Shown here: piece by piece, positions 11,056 to 23,021 of the stretch
Layout of the letters: the number at the start of each line of letters is the position of its first letter
Position numbering within the stretch: the first letter of the stretch is position 1
From: Tolypeutes matacus
Lineage: Eukaryota > Chordata > Mammalia > Cingulata > Chlamyphoridae
Assembly: GCA_026826555.1 (NCBI GenBank)
Contig: JAKSZT010037276.1
Location: 172,409 to 236,408, forward strand
Length of the DNA: 64,000 nt
Direction: 5' to 3'
Program-made: the position numbers and the translations under genes
The notes under the pieces: model-generated
Databases searched by the model: none
What the model was told of the DNA's origin: nothing
What the model saw: only the letters and a program-made list of their open reading frames with translations

Positions 11056-14000
11056 TCAAATCAGTGAGGTCATAAACTGTTCATCCTTCAATGCCTGGCT
11101 TGCCTCACTCAACATAAGGTCTTCAAGATTCATCCATGTTATTCCATGTGTTAGCACTTTATTGCCTCTAACAGCTGAGTAATATTCCATTGTATGTATG
11201 TACCACATTTTGTTTATCCATTCATCTGTTGTTGGGCAGTGGGGCTGATTCCAACTTTTGGCAATAGTGAACAATGCTGCTATGAACATTGGTGTACATA
11301 TATCTGTTCATGTCTTTGCTTTCAATTCTTCTGGGTAAATACCCAGTAGTGGAATCGCTGGATCATACAGAAGGTCTATTGTTAGTTTTCTGAGGAATCG
11401 CCAAACTGTCTTCCACAGTGGCTGGACCATTCCACAACCCCACCAGCAGTGGATGAGGGTTCCTATTCCTACACATCCTCTCCAACATTTATATTCTGCT
11501 GTTTTTTTAATAGCTGCCATTCTGATGGGTGTAAGATGGTATCTCATTGTGGTTTTGATTTGCGTTTCCCTAATAGCTAGCGATGTTGAGCATTTTTTCA
11601 TGTGCTTTTTAGCCATTTGTATTTCTTCCTTGGAGAAGTGTCTCTTCAGGTCACTTGCCCATTTTTTAAATGGGTTGTTTCTCTTTTTATTTTTGAGGTG
11701 TAGGATTTCTTTATATATGCAGGATATTAGGCTCCTATCAGATATATTGTTGCCAAATATTTTCTCCCATTGGGTAGGCTGCCTTTTTATTTTCTTAATA
11801 ACATCCTTTGAGGTGCTCAAGTTTTTAATTTTGAGATCCCATTTATCTATTTTTTCTCTTGGCACTCATGCTTTAGCTGTGATGTTCATGAAACCATTTC
11901 CTATTACGAGGTCTTATAGATGCTTGCCTACATTATCTTCCAAGGTCTTTATGGTTTTGGCTCTTATATTTAGATCTTTGATCCATCTTGAGTTGATTTT
12001 TGTATAAGGTGTGAGATGGTATTCTTCTCTCATTCTTTTGGATATGGATATCCAGTTTTCCAAGCACCACTTGTTAAAGAGGCCATTCTCTCCAAACTGA
12101 GTGGGTTCATGGCCTTGTCGAATATCAGATGACTGTATATGTGAGGATCTATATCAGAACTCTCAATTCGGCTCCATTGGTCAGTAGGTCTGCCCTTGTA
12201 CCAATACCACGCAGTTTTGATCACTGTAGATTTGTAGTATGTTTTAAAGTCAGGTAATGTGATACCTCCAACTTCATTTTTCTTTTTCAATATGTCTTTG
12301 GCAATTTGGGGCTTCTTACCTCTCCAAATATATTTTGTGGTTCCTTAAAAAATACAGTGTTGATTTTTATTGGGATTGCATTAAATCTGTTGATTAGTTT
12401 GGGTAGGATAGACATCTCGATGATGTTTAGTCTTCCTATCCATGAACAGGGAATATTCTTCCATTTATTTAAGTCTTCTCTGATTTCCTTTAACAGTGTT
12501 ATATATTTTTCTGTATATAAGTCCTTTACATCTTTAGTTAAATTTATTCCTAGGTATTTGATTCTTTTAGTTACTATTGTAAATGGTATTTTTGTCTTGA
12601 TTTGCTCGTTATTGGTGTACAGAAATGCTACTGATTTTTGAGCATTGATCTTATAGCCTGCAACATTACTGAACTCCTTTATAAGTTCTAGAAGCTTTGT
12701 TGTAGATTTCTCAGGGTTTTCTATGTATAGGATCATGTCGTCTGCAAATAATGAAATTTTTACTTCTTCTTTTCCAATCTTGATGCCTTTTATGTCCTTT
12801 TCTTGCCTCAGTGCTTGCGCAAGCAAATCTAAGACGATGTTAAATAGGGGTGGTGATAGTGAGCATCCTTGTCTTGTTCCCGATCTCAGAGGGAAAGCTT
12901 TTAGGCTTTCACCATTGAAGATGATGTTGACTTTGGGTTTTTCATATATACTCTTTATCATATTCAGAAAGTTTCCTTCTATTCCTATCTTTTGCAGTGT
13001 TTTTATCAAGAAAGATGCTGTATTTTGTCAAATGCTGCATCTATAGAGATGATCATATGATTTTTTTCTTTCAATCTGTTTATGTGGTGTATTACATTGA
13101 TTGATTTTCTTATATTGAACCATCTTTGCATACCCGGGGTGAAACCCACTTGGTCATGGTGTATAATCCTTTTGATATTTCAATGAATGCGATTAGCAAG
13201 TATTTTGTTGAGGATTTTAGCATCTAGGTTCATAAGAGAAATTGGTCTGTGATTTTCCTTTCTTGTGGTATCTTTATTTGGTTTTGGTATTAGGGTAATG
13301 TTGGCGTCACAGAATGAGTTAGGCAATATTCCTTCTACTTCTATTTTTTGGAAGAGCTTAAGTAGAATTGGTGTTAGCTCTTTCCAGAATGTTTGGTAGA
13401 ATTCCGCTGTGAAGCCATTTGGTCCTGGGCTCTCCTTAGTTGGGAGGTTTTTGATGACTGAGTCTATCTCTTGATTTGTAATTGGACTGTTGAGTTCATC
13501 TATTTCTTCTTTCATCAATGTAGGCTGCTTGTGAGTTTCTAGAAACTTGTCCATTTCCTCTAAATTATCATTCTTGTTGGCATATAATTTTTCAAAGTAT
13601 CCTCTTAGGATACTCTTTATTTCCATGGGGTCAGTAGTGATATCCCCTTGCTCATTCCTTATTTTGTGTATTTGCATATGTTCTCTCTTTTTCTTTGTTA
13701 GTCTGGCTAAGGGTTTGTCAATCTTATCGATATTCTCGAAGAACCAGCTTTTGGTTTTGTTTCTTATTCCTAGTGCTTTCTTATTCTCTATTTCATTTAA
13801 TTCTGCTCCAATCTTTGTTATTTCCTTCTTTCTACTTCCTTTTGGTTTAGTTTGTTGTTGTTTTTCCAATTCCTCCAAGTGTGCAGTTAGGTCTTCAATT
13901 TTAGCTCTTTCTTCTTTTTTAATATATGTATTTATGGCTACGAACTTCCCTCTCAGGACTGCTCTCACTGGATGCCATGGATTTTAATATGTTGTGCTGT

Positions 14001-14815
14001 TGTTTTCATTACTTTCAAGGTAGTTACTGATTTCTTTTGGATTTCCACCTTGACCCACTGTTTGACTAGGAGTGTGTTATTTAACTTCCATATCCTTGTG
14101 CTTAACCTGTTTCTCTGGCCCTTAGTGATTTCCAATTTCATTCCGTTTGCTCAGAGAAATTATTTTGTATAATCTCAATCTTTCTGAATTCATTGAGAGT
14201 TGTTCTGTGGCCTAGCATGTGGTCTATCTTGGAGTATGATCCATGTGCACTCGAGAAGAATGTAAATCCTGCCGTATTTGGTTGTAGTGTTGTGTATATG
14301 TCTATTAAGTCCAGGTCCTCTAATGGATTGCTGAGAGCCTTTGTTTCTTTATTGATTCTCTGTCTAGATGTTCTGTCTAATGATGATAATGGTATATTAA
14401 AGTCCCCTGCTATAATTGTAGAGGCATTTATTTCTCCTCTTAGTTTTTCCAGAGTTTCCCTCACGTATTTTGAGGCGCCCCAATTAGGTGCATAAATGTT
14501 TGTTTGCTCTCTCTTCTTGAGAGATTACCCCTTTTACTAATATTTGGTGTCCATCTTCGTCTCTTACAATAGTTTGGCATTTAAAGTCTATTTTGTCTGA
14601 TATTAGAATAGCTACTCCTGCCCTTTTTTGGCTATTGTTAGCTTGTAAAATGGTTTTCCAGCCATTCACTTTCAGCCTCCTTGAATCCCTGGGTCGAAGG
14701 TGGGTTTCTTGTAGACAGCATAGAGAGGGATCATATTTCCTTATCCATCCTGCCAATCTGTGTCTCTTGATTGGTGAATTTAATCCATTAACATTCAGTG
14801 TTATTACTCATAACG
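11056..14815 (-). pseudogene. L1 ORF2 (endonuclease-reverse transcriptase), broken
   Basis: Encodes the L1 ORF2 protein, which nicks target DNA and reverse-transcribes the L1 RNA. About 3.76 kb, near the usual length of some 1,250-1,280 codons, but split over several frames. Endonuclease: CCLQETHL around 14700 and GDFN plus KIDHMLGH in the 14138-14464 piece. Reverse transcriptase: KSPGPNGF and LIPKP in 13180-13968, then SGTRQGC and an intact FADD in 12287-13009. The C-terminal pieces lie at 12030-12290, 11308-11865 and 11056-11289. About seven breaks by frameshift or stop separate these. It is the best preserved ORF2 in the window and is not functional as it stands. Confidence 0.9.
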
Positions 14816-14917
14816 AATTTCTTACTTCAGGCATTTTTTCTTTGGTTAATGTATGTCATATGTTGTGTTTCTGTTTTTGTCTTTTTAGTTGTTTTCAAAC
14901 TCTCCTCCAACTCTCTC

Positions 14918-15863
14918 TCACTTGTTTTTTCCTTTAAACTTGTGGAACTTTAGTATTTCTTGAAGTGCAGGTTTCTTACTGACATACTCTCTTAATTTCT
15001 GTTTATCTGTGAATATTTTGAACTCTCCATCATTTTTGAATGCCAGTTTTGCTGGATAGAGAATTTGTGGCTAGAAGTTTTTTGCTTTTAGTATTTTGAC
15101 TATGTCATACCACTGTCTTCTTGCCTCCATGGTTTCAGCTGAGAAATCAGCACTTAATCTTATTGTGCTTCCCTTGTATGTGATGGTTCTCTTTTCTCTT
15201 GCTGCCTTGAGTATTTTCTCTTTGTCTTGAACATTTTGACAAGTATATGTCTTGGAGTTGGCCTGTTGGGATTTATACTATTTGGGGTGCTCTGTGCTTC
15301 CTGGATCTGCACATCCATCTCTCTCAATAGGGTTGGGAAGTTTTCAACCATTATTTCCTTCAACACTCCTTCTGTTCCCTTTCCCTTCTCTTCTCCTTCT
15401 GGGATGCCCATAATGCATATATTTGTTTGTTTTGTGTTGTTGGTTAATTCCTGAGTCCCTGCTGGATTTTTTCTATCTTTTTGTCTATCTGTTCTACTAT
15501 CTGTTTGATTTCAGATGTATAGCCTTCCACATCACTAATTCTTTCCTCTGCCTGTTCAAATCTGCTGTTATATGAATCCAGCATCTTTTTGATTTCTTGG
15601 ATTGTGCCAGTGATCACCATCATATCTGTTATCTTTTTGGGTAAGTTTACAATTTCTTCAATATTTTCTCCCCATATCCTTTTTATATCCTTAATCTCTT
15701 CCTTCACTTCACTAAGTTGGTCCATCATATTCATTTGGAAAGCTTTGATTAGTTGTTCGATGTTCTGCATCACTTCATGGTTTTTAGTTTGTTCATTGGA
15801 CTGGTCCATGTTTTCCTGTTTCTCAGTGTGGTTTGTAATTTTTTGTTGCCCTCTAGTCATCAT
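14918..15863 (-). pseudogene. L1 ORF1 (RNA-binding coiled-coil protein), broken
   Basis: Encodes the L1 ORF1 protein, a trimeric RNA chaperone that coats L1 RNA. The N-terminal piece (15444-15863) starts with MMTRGQQ and has a heptad-rich coiled coil (EVKEEIKDIK, QAEERISDVE). The next piece (15160-15411) contains GIPEGEE and RPTPRHILVK, the usual ORF1 RRM-region landmarks. The C-terminal part continues to about 14918 with a frameshift and an in-frame stop. Total length of about 315 codons fits the family. ORF2 begins about 100 bp downstream, the normal L1 spacing. Confidence 0.85.
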
Positions 15864-17609
15864 TTTATCTTGATGGGTTTATTCAGTTGATTAGCTTCTC
15901 TCTCTGCTCTAGAGTTTTATTTAGCTGATGGTTCTGCATGTGTGTTACATTTTCTTTTTGATACTTTTTCTTCTTAATTTATTTACTTGCTTCTTTCTAT
16001 ATTTCCTTGAAGGCAAAATATTAGGGCCAGAGGAATTGAAAGATGTGAGGAAGGAAGAAGGATAATAGTAATATTGATAAAAGTTAGAAGAGGGGCCAAA
16101 TGAGACTTAATGAAATGAATATTTAACTCATGTAGGCAGTGTAGAGTAATAGGGGAAAAAGTGGAGTACCTACAATGGACTGGGAAACCAATTTGAGGAA
16201 TATATATATATATAATGATTTAGAAGGCTAGAATTAGGAGGAGGAAGAGAAAGAGTAAAGAAAGGGGTGAAAAGAAAAAGTTAATATTAATAAAAGAAGA
16301 AAATAAAATAGATAGAATAGAAACTGACACCCTTAAGTTGTGGACATATGAAAAAACGTGTTATATAAGAGCCACAACAGAAAGCAGATGGCAGAGGGAT
16401 GAAGGAAGGATAAGAGATAGTTTGGAATACAAAATCAATATAGACAGGGAATGAGACAAGCTAGCAGCACCTAATTAAAAAAAAAGAAAGAAAGAAAAAA
16501 GAAAGGGGGGAGAAAAGAGGGAAAAAAAGCAAGAGACAACAAATAAACAGAGAAAAACCAAACAACCACACAGGCAAGCAGTCAAACAAAGCTAGGGAGG
16601 ATCAAGGGTCCCCGTGGATCCTCTCTGCCTGCTTATGTTTATCAATCAATTTCCCTGCAGGGTTCTATATGCAGGTCCTGAAACAGCTTTTAGCTATTAA
16701 GCTAAATTTAAAAAGAATTTATTTTTCATTTATTAAAGTGACCATCTCTTTTTTTTTTTTTTGGCAAAATACAGGGCCCAAAATAAGTCCTCCTCTAGGC
16801 CACCCCCCTCACAGAGGGACCCTAACTGGGCTCATGGAAACTAATCAAGCACTTCCCACTTCCTGGACTCCTCAGGGGAGCTGAAGCTCTGATGTTAGTC
16901 AGTGCAGAATGGTAAAGACGGCCGACTCTGCCCCTTCTGGTGCGGAGCCCCAGGGTCACCGGGCTGCTGGGTAAATCAGGTTTCCTCGGCAGATTCACCT
17001 CTCCCCTCAGCCTGGTGCTGCTTCAAGCTGGCTTATCTGCTCCCCAAAGCTATGAGGGGGTCCAAGCAGCCAAATCGATGGCAAAAAAAAAAAAAAAATC
17101 CCCTCCCTGTCCCCCACCAGAACCCTCCCTTTCTTGGAGAGTGCCCCCTCTCCCCGGCTCCACAGGGCTGGGGCTTATCCCTGGGCAGCTAGGCAAATCA
17201 ACTCCCTCAACAGATTCACCCCTCCCCTCCACCGGGTGCCGATTCACTCCAGCTGTTCTGTTTGCCCAAGCTGCAAGGGGCTCCAGGCAGCCAAATCCCC
17301 AGAAAATAAAGCTCTCTCGCCCCTTTGCCAGAGCCCCCCACTATCAGATAATGCCCCCTCCCACCGGGCTGATTGGAGCCACGACTCCTGGCCCGGCAGC
17401 TGGCTTCCCCTCCCCCCCAAGTGTGGGGCTCAGCCATCTGTGTTAACCACCACAGGCAGGCTTAAAACTCACAAATCTCTACCGTTCAGTCCACGCCATC
17501 AATCTGCGCAGATAGATGTCCCAAGCTTCTCACTCCACGCACCCGCAGCACAGACCCCCGGGCAGGACCCCGTCCACAATCCACCATGCTCTGGGAGCTT
17601 TCTGTGAGT
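15864..17609 (-). promoter_or_regulatory. L1 5' UTR with internal promoter region
   Basis: Lies upstream of ORF1 on the minus strand and ends next to the target duplication at 17610-17625, so the 5' end seems complete. The outer half (about 16780-17609) is clearly more G+C-rich than anything else in the window and contains CpG sites and tandem units. The inner half is purine-rich in the plus orientation. L1 5' UTRs carry the RNA polymerase II promoter. Whether this copy is active cannot be judged. The Pro/Ser-rich ORFs at 16902-17607 are fortuitous products of the GC-rich sequence. Confidence 0.75.
16990..17440 (-). repeat. Tandem monomers of about 221 bp in the L1 5' UTR
   Basis: The phrase CAGATTCACC occurs at 16990 and 17211, each followed by CTCCCCTC, a GGTGC phrase, then AGCTG, a CAAGC/CAAGG phrase, and AGCAGCCAAATC or GGCAGCCAAATC. 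Each unit ends in a GTGCCCCCTC/ATGCCCCCTC block with CCGGGCT or CCGGCT, and a GGCAGCT phrase. The part before 16990 aligns with the end of a further unit. I count two nearly complete units plus partial ones. Units differ by substitutions and by an A-run at 17083-17098. Confidence 0.65.
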
Positions 17610-19032
17610 GCCCTCAAGAACCAACTTTTTATTGTGTTTATTCTCTCAATTGATTTCCTATATTCTATTTCATTTACTTCTGCTCTAATTGTAATTATTT
17701 CCTGTCTTCTGCTACGTTTGGGTTCCTTTACTCTTGTTTTTCTAGCTTCTCAATAGGTAAATTAGGTTATTACAGATCTTCCTTCTTATTAAATATAGGC
17801 ACACTTAGCCATAAATCTCCCTCTGAGTACTGCCTTTGCTACATACCATGTGTTTTGTTATGTTGTGTCTTTGCTTTCATTTGCCTCTAAGTATTTTCTA
17901 ATGTATCTTTACATTTCTTCTTTAATCTATTGGTTGTTTGAGTATGCAGTTTAATTTCCACATTTTTTTTTATTTTCCAGTTTTCCTTCTGTTACTGATT
18001 TCTAGCTTCATTCCATTATGGCCAAAGAGTTTCCTTTTTTATGTTTTAAATATTTTTAAATTCCTTTGGGATTTCTCTTGTGCCCTAATAGATAGTCTAC
18101 CCTAGAGAATAATCTACCTGCACTTGCAAAAACTATCTCCTGCCATTGTTGCATAAAGTGTTTCATATATGTCAGTTAGATCTGGTTGGTTTATAGTGTT
18201 GTTTAAGCCTATATTTCTTTATTAATCTTCTGTTTAGATGTTCTATCGAGAAATGAAAATGATTTATTGAAATCTCCAACTTTTGTTGTAGAAGTGTCTA
18301 ACATTTTTTCCCTTCCATTCCGTCTGTTTGTCTCATATATTTTAGCACTCTGCTGTAAGGGACCTATATGTTTGTACTTGTTAAATCTTCTTGTTTAATG
18401 GATCCTTTCATGGATATTTAATGTTTTTCTTCATCTCATATAGCAGTTTTTTACTTAAGGTCTATTTTGTCTGATATTAATATAGCTACCCTACTTGCTT
18501 TTGTTTGCTATTTGCATGAAGTTTTTTGCCATCCTTTCATGGATCTTTCATGGATCCATCTAAATGGGTCTCTTGTAAACAGCATACAACTGCATCACAT
18601 TTTTTATCCATTCTGCCAATCTCTGGCTTTTGAGGAGAAAGTCTAGTCGATTTAAATTTGGGGAAATTAGTGATAAGGCAAAAGTTGCATCTGCCATTTT
18701 TCTAATTGCTTTTTATTAAATCTCACAATTTTTGGTCCCTCATTCCTCCATTACTGCCTTGCTTTTTGTTTAAATGATCTTTTAAAATGAGTCATTTTCT
18801 ATTACATCTTTTCCTTTTGTGTAGATTTTTTTAGACATTTTCTTTGTGGTTACCATGGAGATTAATTTTAGCACACTAAATCTATTGCAATTTAGTTTGT
18901 GTTGATCCCAATTTTACTTCAATAACCTACACATACAAAATAAGTATATCCCTCTATCTCTCCCTTTTATGTTGTTCATGACACAAACTACATCTTTATG
19001 TATCGTATGTCCAGTAACAAAGACTTAAACTT
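17610..19032 (-). mobile_element. Old L1 (L1M-type), 5' portion, right of the nested insertion
   Basis: Continues the antisense L1 that stops at 8345: both edges carry AAGAACCAACTTTTT. Runs back through the endonuclease region of ORF2 (GTCTATTTTGTCTGATATTA at about 18460) and on to the ORF1-ORF2 spacer, which contains ACAAACTACATCTTTATGTA near 18985. No open frame of useful length remains. It ends where an LTR fragment begins at 19033. Confidence 0.8.
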
Positions 19033-19152
19033 TGTATTGGTCAGCCAAGGGAGTGCTGAGGCAAAGTACTAGAAATCCGTTGGCTTTTATAAAGGGTATT
19101 TATTTGGGGTAGAAGCTTACAGTTACAAGATCCTGAAGAATCCAACTCAAGG
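19033..19152 (-). mobile_element. Fragment of the xenarthran-type LTR (here LTR-X)
   Basis: Begins TGTATTGGTCAGCCAAGGG and continues with GTATTTATTTGGGGTAGAAG, the terminal 120 bp of the LTR seen complete at 21490-22031. It is cut off at about 19152, where plus-strand L1 sequence starts. LTR-X is my own label for this recurring sequence. Confidence 0.7.
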
Positions 19153-20990
19153 TACCATAACACATTCTGTGTTTATGGCTTAGAAGACTACATATAGTTA
19201 AGATGTCAATTCTACCCAAACTTAATTACAAAATCAGTGTAATCCCAATAAAACTTTCAATAGCCTTATTTGCAGAAAAGAAAAAGGCAATTATCAAATT
19301 TATTTGCAAGTGTAAGGAGCCCAGATAACTAAAAATGTCTTAGAAAGAAAAACAAAGCTGGGAGATGCTCACTTCCTGACTGTAAAGCATGTTACTTAGC
19401 TAAGTGGTAAAAACAGCATCATACTAGCATAAAGACAGACACATTGACCAATGGAACCAAATTGAGAACTCAGAAATAGACCCTCACATGTACAGTCAAG
19501 TTATTTTTAACAAGGCTGTCAAGCCCTCCCAGTTGGGAAAGAACAGTCTATTCAACAAATGGTGCTGGACAAACTGAATATCCATATACAAAAGAAAGAA
19601 AGAGGACCCCTATATCACACCTTATACAAAAGTTAACCCAAAATGGATGAAGGACTTAAACATAAGAACAACCATAAAACATTTACAAGAAAATATAGGG
19701 AAACATCTTCACGATCTTGTGGTGGCAGTAGTTTCTTAAACCTTATACCCAAAGCATGAGCAACAAAAGAACAAATAGGTAAATCTGGCCTACTCAAAAG
19801 TAAACACTTTTGCACCCCAAAGGACTTTGTCAAAAGGGTGAAAAGGAAGCAGACTCAATGGGAGAAAATATTTGGATATTAAGGGTTTAATATCCATGAT
19901 ATATAGAGAAGCTATAACTCAATAATAGTAAGACAAACTACCTGATTTAAAAATGGGCAAAAGGCTTGAGTACACATTTGTCCAAAGAAGAAATACAAAT
20001 GGTGAAAACACACATGAAGAATGTTCAACATCACCAGGGATTAGGGAAATGCAAAGCAAAACTACAATGAGATATCAGTCCATACCTATTAGAATGGGAC
20101 TATTAAAAAGTTGGAAAACAACCATGTTGGAGAGGCTATGGAGAGATAGGAATACTTATTCACTGTTGGTGGGAATGAAGATTGGTAGAGCCACTATGGG
20201 GCGTTGTTTGGCAGTTCCTAAGGAAGTTGAATATAGATTTGCTGTGTGACCCAGGAATGCCACTACTAGATATTACCCAGAAGAACAGAGAGCAGTGACA
20301 CGAACAGATATCTGTACACTGATGTTCATAGCGACATTATTCACAATTGCCAAAATGTGGACACAACCCAGGTGTCCATCAACCTACGAATGGATAAACA
20401 AATTGTGGTGTATACACATGATGGAATATTATGCACCTGTAAGAAGAAATGAAGTCATGAAACATATAATATAGATGAATGGGATCATTATGTTGAGTGA
20501 AGCAAGCCAGACACAAAAGGACAAATACTGTATGATTATGCTATCATGAACAAAATATGTTGTGTAAGCTCATGGAGTTAATAATTACAATATAGGTCAT
20601 CAGAAAATAGAATGAGGGTATAGAATGGAAAGCTGAGGTTTACTTTGTGCAGAATTGGTAAAATGGTTGTAAATCTTTGGAAATGAATAGAAATGGTGAA
20701 AGCACAACATATTGTTTGTTACTAGTAGCACTATTATGTGGGTATGACAGTGGTTGAAAGGAAAAGTTCAAGGACATGTGTATTACTAGAAGGAAAGCAA
20801 AAAATGAACATGGCATTGTATAATATAATGAAACCATTTGTGAAATATGAATATATGTATTATTGTATATAAGATTGTTTTTACAAAATATCAATACAAA
20901 TAAACCAGAAAGACAGAAACAGAATAACAGGTATGAATGGCAGGGGAAGCATAGAGAAATTGAGAGGTGATGCGTTATTTTGTTTGTCTG

Positions 20991-21021
<31 letters not shown>

Positions 21022-21160
21022 GGAATAATGAATATGCTTTAATAATGACTGAAGTGATGATGCACAACTATGTGGTTATACCAAATACCACTGATGGTAA
21101 ACTTTGGATGGATCTACATCTTGTTAATATGTATAAATAAAATTGATTTGTTTAAAAAGT
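19153..21160 (+). mobile_element. 5'-truncated L1, ORF2 C-terminal part and 3' UTR
   Basis: Starts within the region behind the reverse transcriptase (AGATGTCAATTCTACCCAAA at 19202) and runs through the ORF2 C-terminus, with remnant protein at 19953-20249 (ending near NTYSLLVGMKIG) and GGATAAACAAATTGTGGTG at about 20391. The 3' UTR runs to an A-rich end near 21157 and includes a TTA repeat. Several frameshifts and stops occur. Confidence 0.8.
20993..21021 (+). repeat. (TTA)n simple repeat
   Basis: About nine TTA/ATT units inside the 3' UTR of the preceding L1. Confidence 0.9.
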
Positions 21161-23021
21161 GAGACGGCCTCAAAATTAAACACATTTGTTCTTCAAAAGA
21201 CTTTGTCAATAAATTAAAAAGGGCAGCATACTCAATGAGAGACAATAATTGGAAAACATATATGCTATAAGAGTTTAATATTCATGTTATATCAAGAGAT
21301 CATACAACTCAAAGATAAAAAGACAAGAAACCCAATTAAAAATGGGTGAAAGACCTGAATAAACATTTTTCCAAAGAGGAAAATGAAATGACCAAAAAGC
21401 ACGTGAAAAAATCTTCAACATCACTAGCTATTAGGGAAATTCAGATCAAAACTAAAATGATATACCATTTCACTTTATAGAATGGCCATTATATTAGTCA
21501 GCCAAAGGGGTGCTGATGCAAAATACCAGAAATTGGTTGGTTTTTATAAAGGGTATTTATTTGGGGTAGAAGCTTACAGTTACTAGGCCATAAAGTATAA
21601 GTTACTTCACTCACCCAACTCTGTGAGGGATCTGGCTTCTTGGATTCCTCTCTTCCCAGGGCTTGATTCTCTCCAGGTACAGCTGCTTGTTCTCTCCACA
21701 AGGCCAGCTGTAGACTCTCAGGCAAATGGCTCGTCTCTTTTCCCAGGGCCTTCTCTCCTTCTTCACGACCAAGTTCCTCTGTATGCTTACTTCCTGGGGC
21801 TCTAGCTCAAGACTCCAACATCCAGAACTCCAACTCAAAACTCCAACTCTGTCCTTTGCCATGTCTTTTATATTTGAGACCCCACCCATAAAGGAGTGGG
21901 GCTCAATGCCCTACTGACGTGGCCCAATCAAAGCCTTAATCATAACTTAATCATGCCCAGATGAACAGACCAGTTTATAAGCATAATCCAATATCTATTT
22001 TTGGAATTCATAACTATATCAAACTGCCACAGCCATCATTAAAAAAAAAAAAAAAAACAGAAAACTACAAGTGCTAGAGAGGATATGAGACATAGGAACA
22101 TTCCTTCACTCTTGATGGGAATGTAGAGTGGTGTAGCCTCTGTGGAAGAGAGTTTTGTGGTTTCTCAGGAGGCTGAATATAGACCTGCTGTATGATCCAG
22201 CAATCCTGTGTCTAGGAATATATTCAGAAGATCTGAAAGCAAGGAAGTGAACAGACATTTGCACACTGATATTTAGAGCAGTATTATTCACAATTGCTAA
22301 AATACAGAAACAGCCCAAGTGTCCATTAACAAATGAACGGCTATAGAAAAGGTGATATATATATAAGGGAATACTATTCATCTGTAAGAAGAAATGAAAT
22401 TGAGATGCACATGACAACATGGATCAGTCTTGAGGACATAATGTTAAGTGAAATAAGCCAGACACAAAAGGACAAATATTATATGTTCTCACTAATATGA
22501 GCTAAATATGATGACTAAACTCACAGAGGTAAACTCTAGAGTTTAAGTTTCTAGGAAATAGAATTTGGCTTGAGAAAGGAAGCTGATACTTAATATATGT
22601 AGAACTTTTACTAAGGTTTATTATAAAAATGTAGAAAGGAAAAGTGTGGAAAAGATGAAACACATTATAGTGAGTATAACTAACAAGGCTGATTCATAAA
22701 TGTGATTGTGGCTGAAAGGGGTAATGTGTGGATGTAAACATCAATTGAAAGGAAGCTAGAGCATAATCTAGGGAATATAAAACATAGTGATTGCAATGGT
22801 GGTTGAAGATTGTGGTTATTACTATAAATACAGTTAGTTACTAGTTTATAACAAATGTTTCACAACAATGCAAAATGTTGGTGGTGGGGTGATGCATGGG
22901 ACACTACCTGATGATATGCATGTTTGTTTTTTAAGTTCACAGCTTTTTCCATACACTTATATTTTATATATGTGCATGTATGTATGATATACTTAAATAA
23001 AATTTTATAAAAACAAAAAAA
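21161..23021 (+). mobile_element. 5'-truncated L1 interrupted by a solo LTR
   Basis: ORF2 C-terminal sequence at 21161-21489 (AAGACTTTGTCAATAAATTA, then AAGCACGTGAAAAAATCTTC) resumes at 22032 and continues to a 3' UTR that ends in an A-rich run at about 23010-23021. Removing 21490-22031 restores continuity across a 5-bp duplication, GCCAT. Remnant reading frames are short and broken. Confidence 0.8.
21490..22031 (-). mobile_element. Solo LTR-X with perfect 5-bp target duplication
   Basis: Antisense copy, about 542 bp, running from TATATTAGTCAGCCAAAGG to ATATCAAACTGCCACA. Flanked on both sides by GCCAT, the 5-bp duplication expected of ERVL/MaLR-type integrases. In sense it starts TGTGGCAG and has AAATAAATACCC near the end as a likely poly-A signal. 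Both ends and one LTR only, so it is a solo LTR from recombination between two LTRs. The ORFs inside it are not genes. Confidence 0.8.

Noticed and set aside
11453..12007. 184-residue plus-strand ORF and similar ones at 12306-14937
   Set aside because: Antisense shadows of the nested L1 ORF2. The sense frames carry the endonuclease and reverse-transcriptase motifs.
16902..17607. Pro/Ser-rich plus-strand ORFs
   Set aside because: Open only because the L1 5' UTR is GC-rich; they run antisense to the L1 and have no family.
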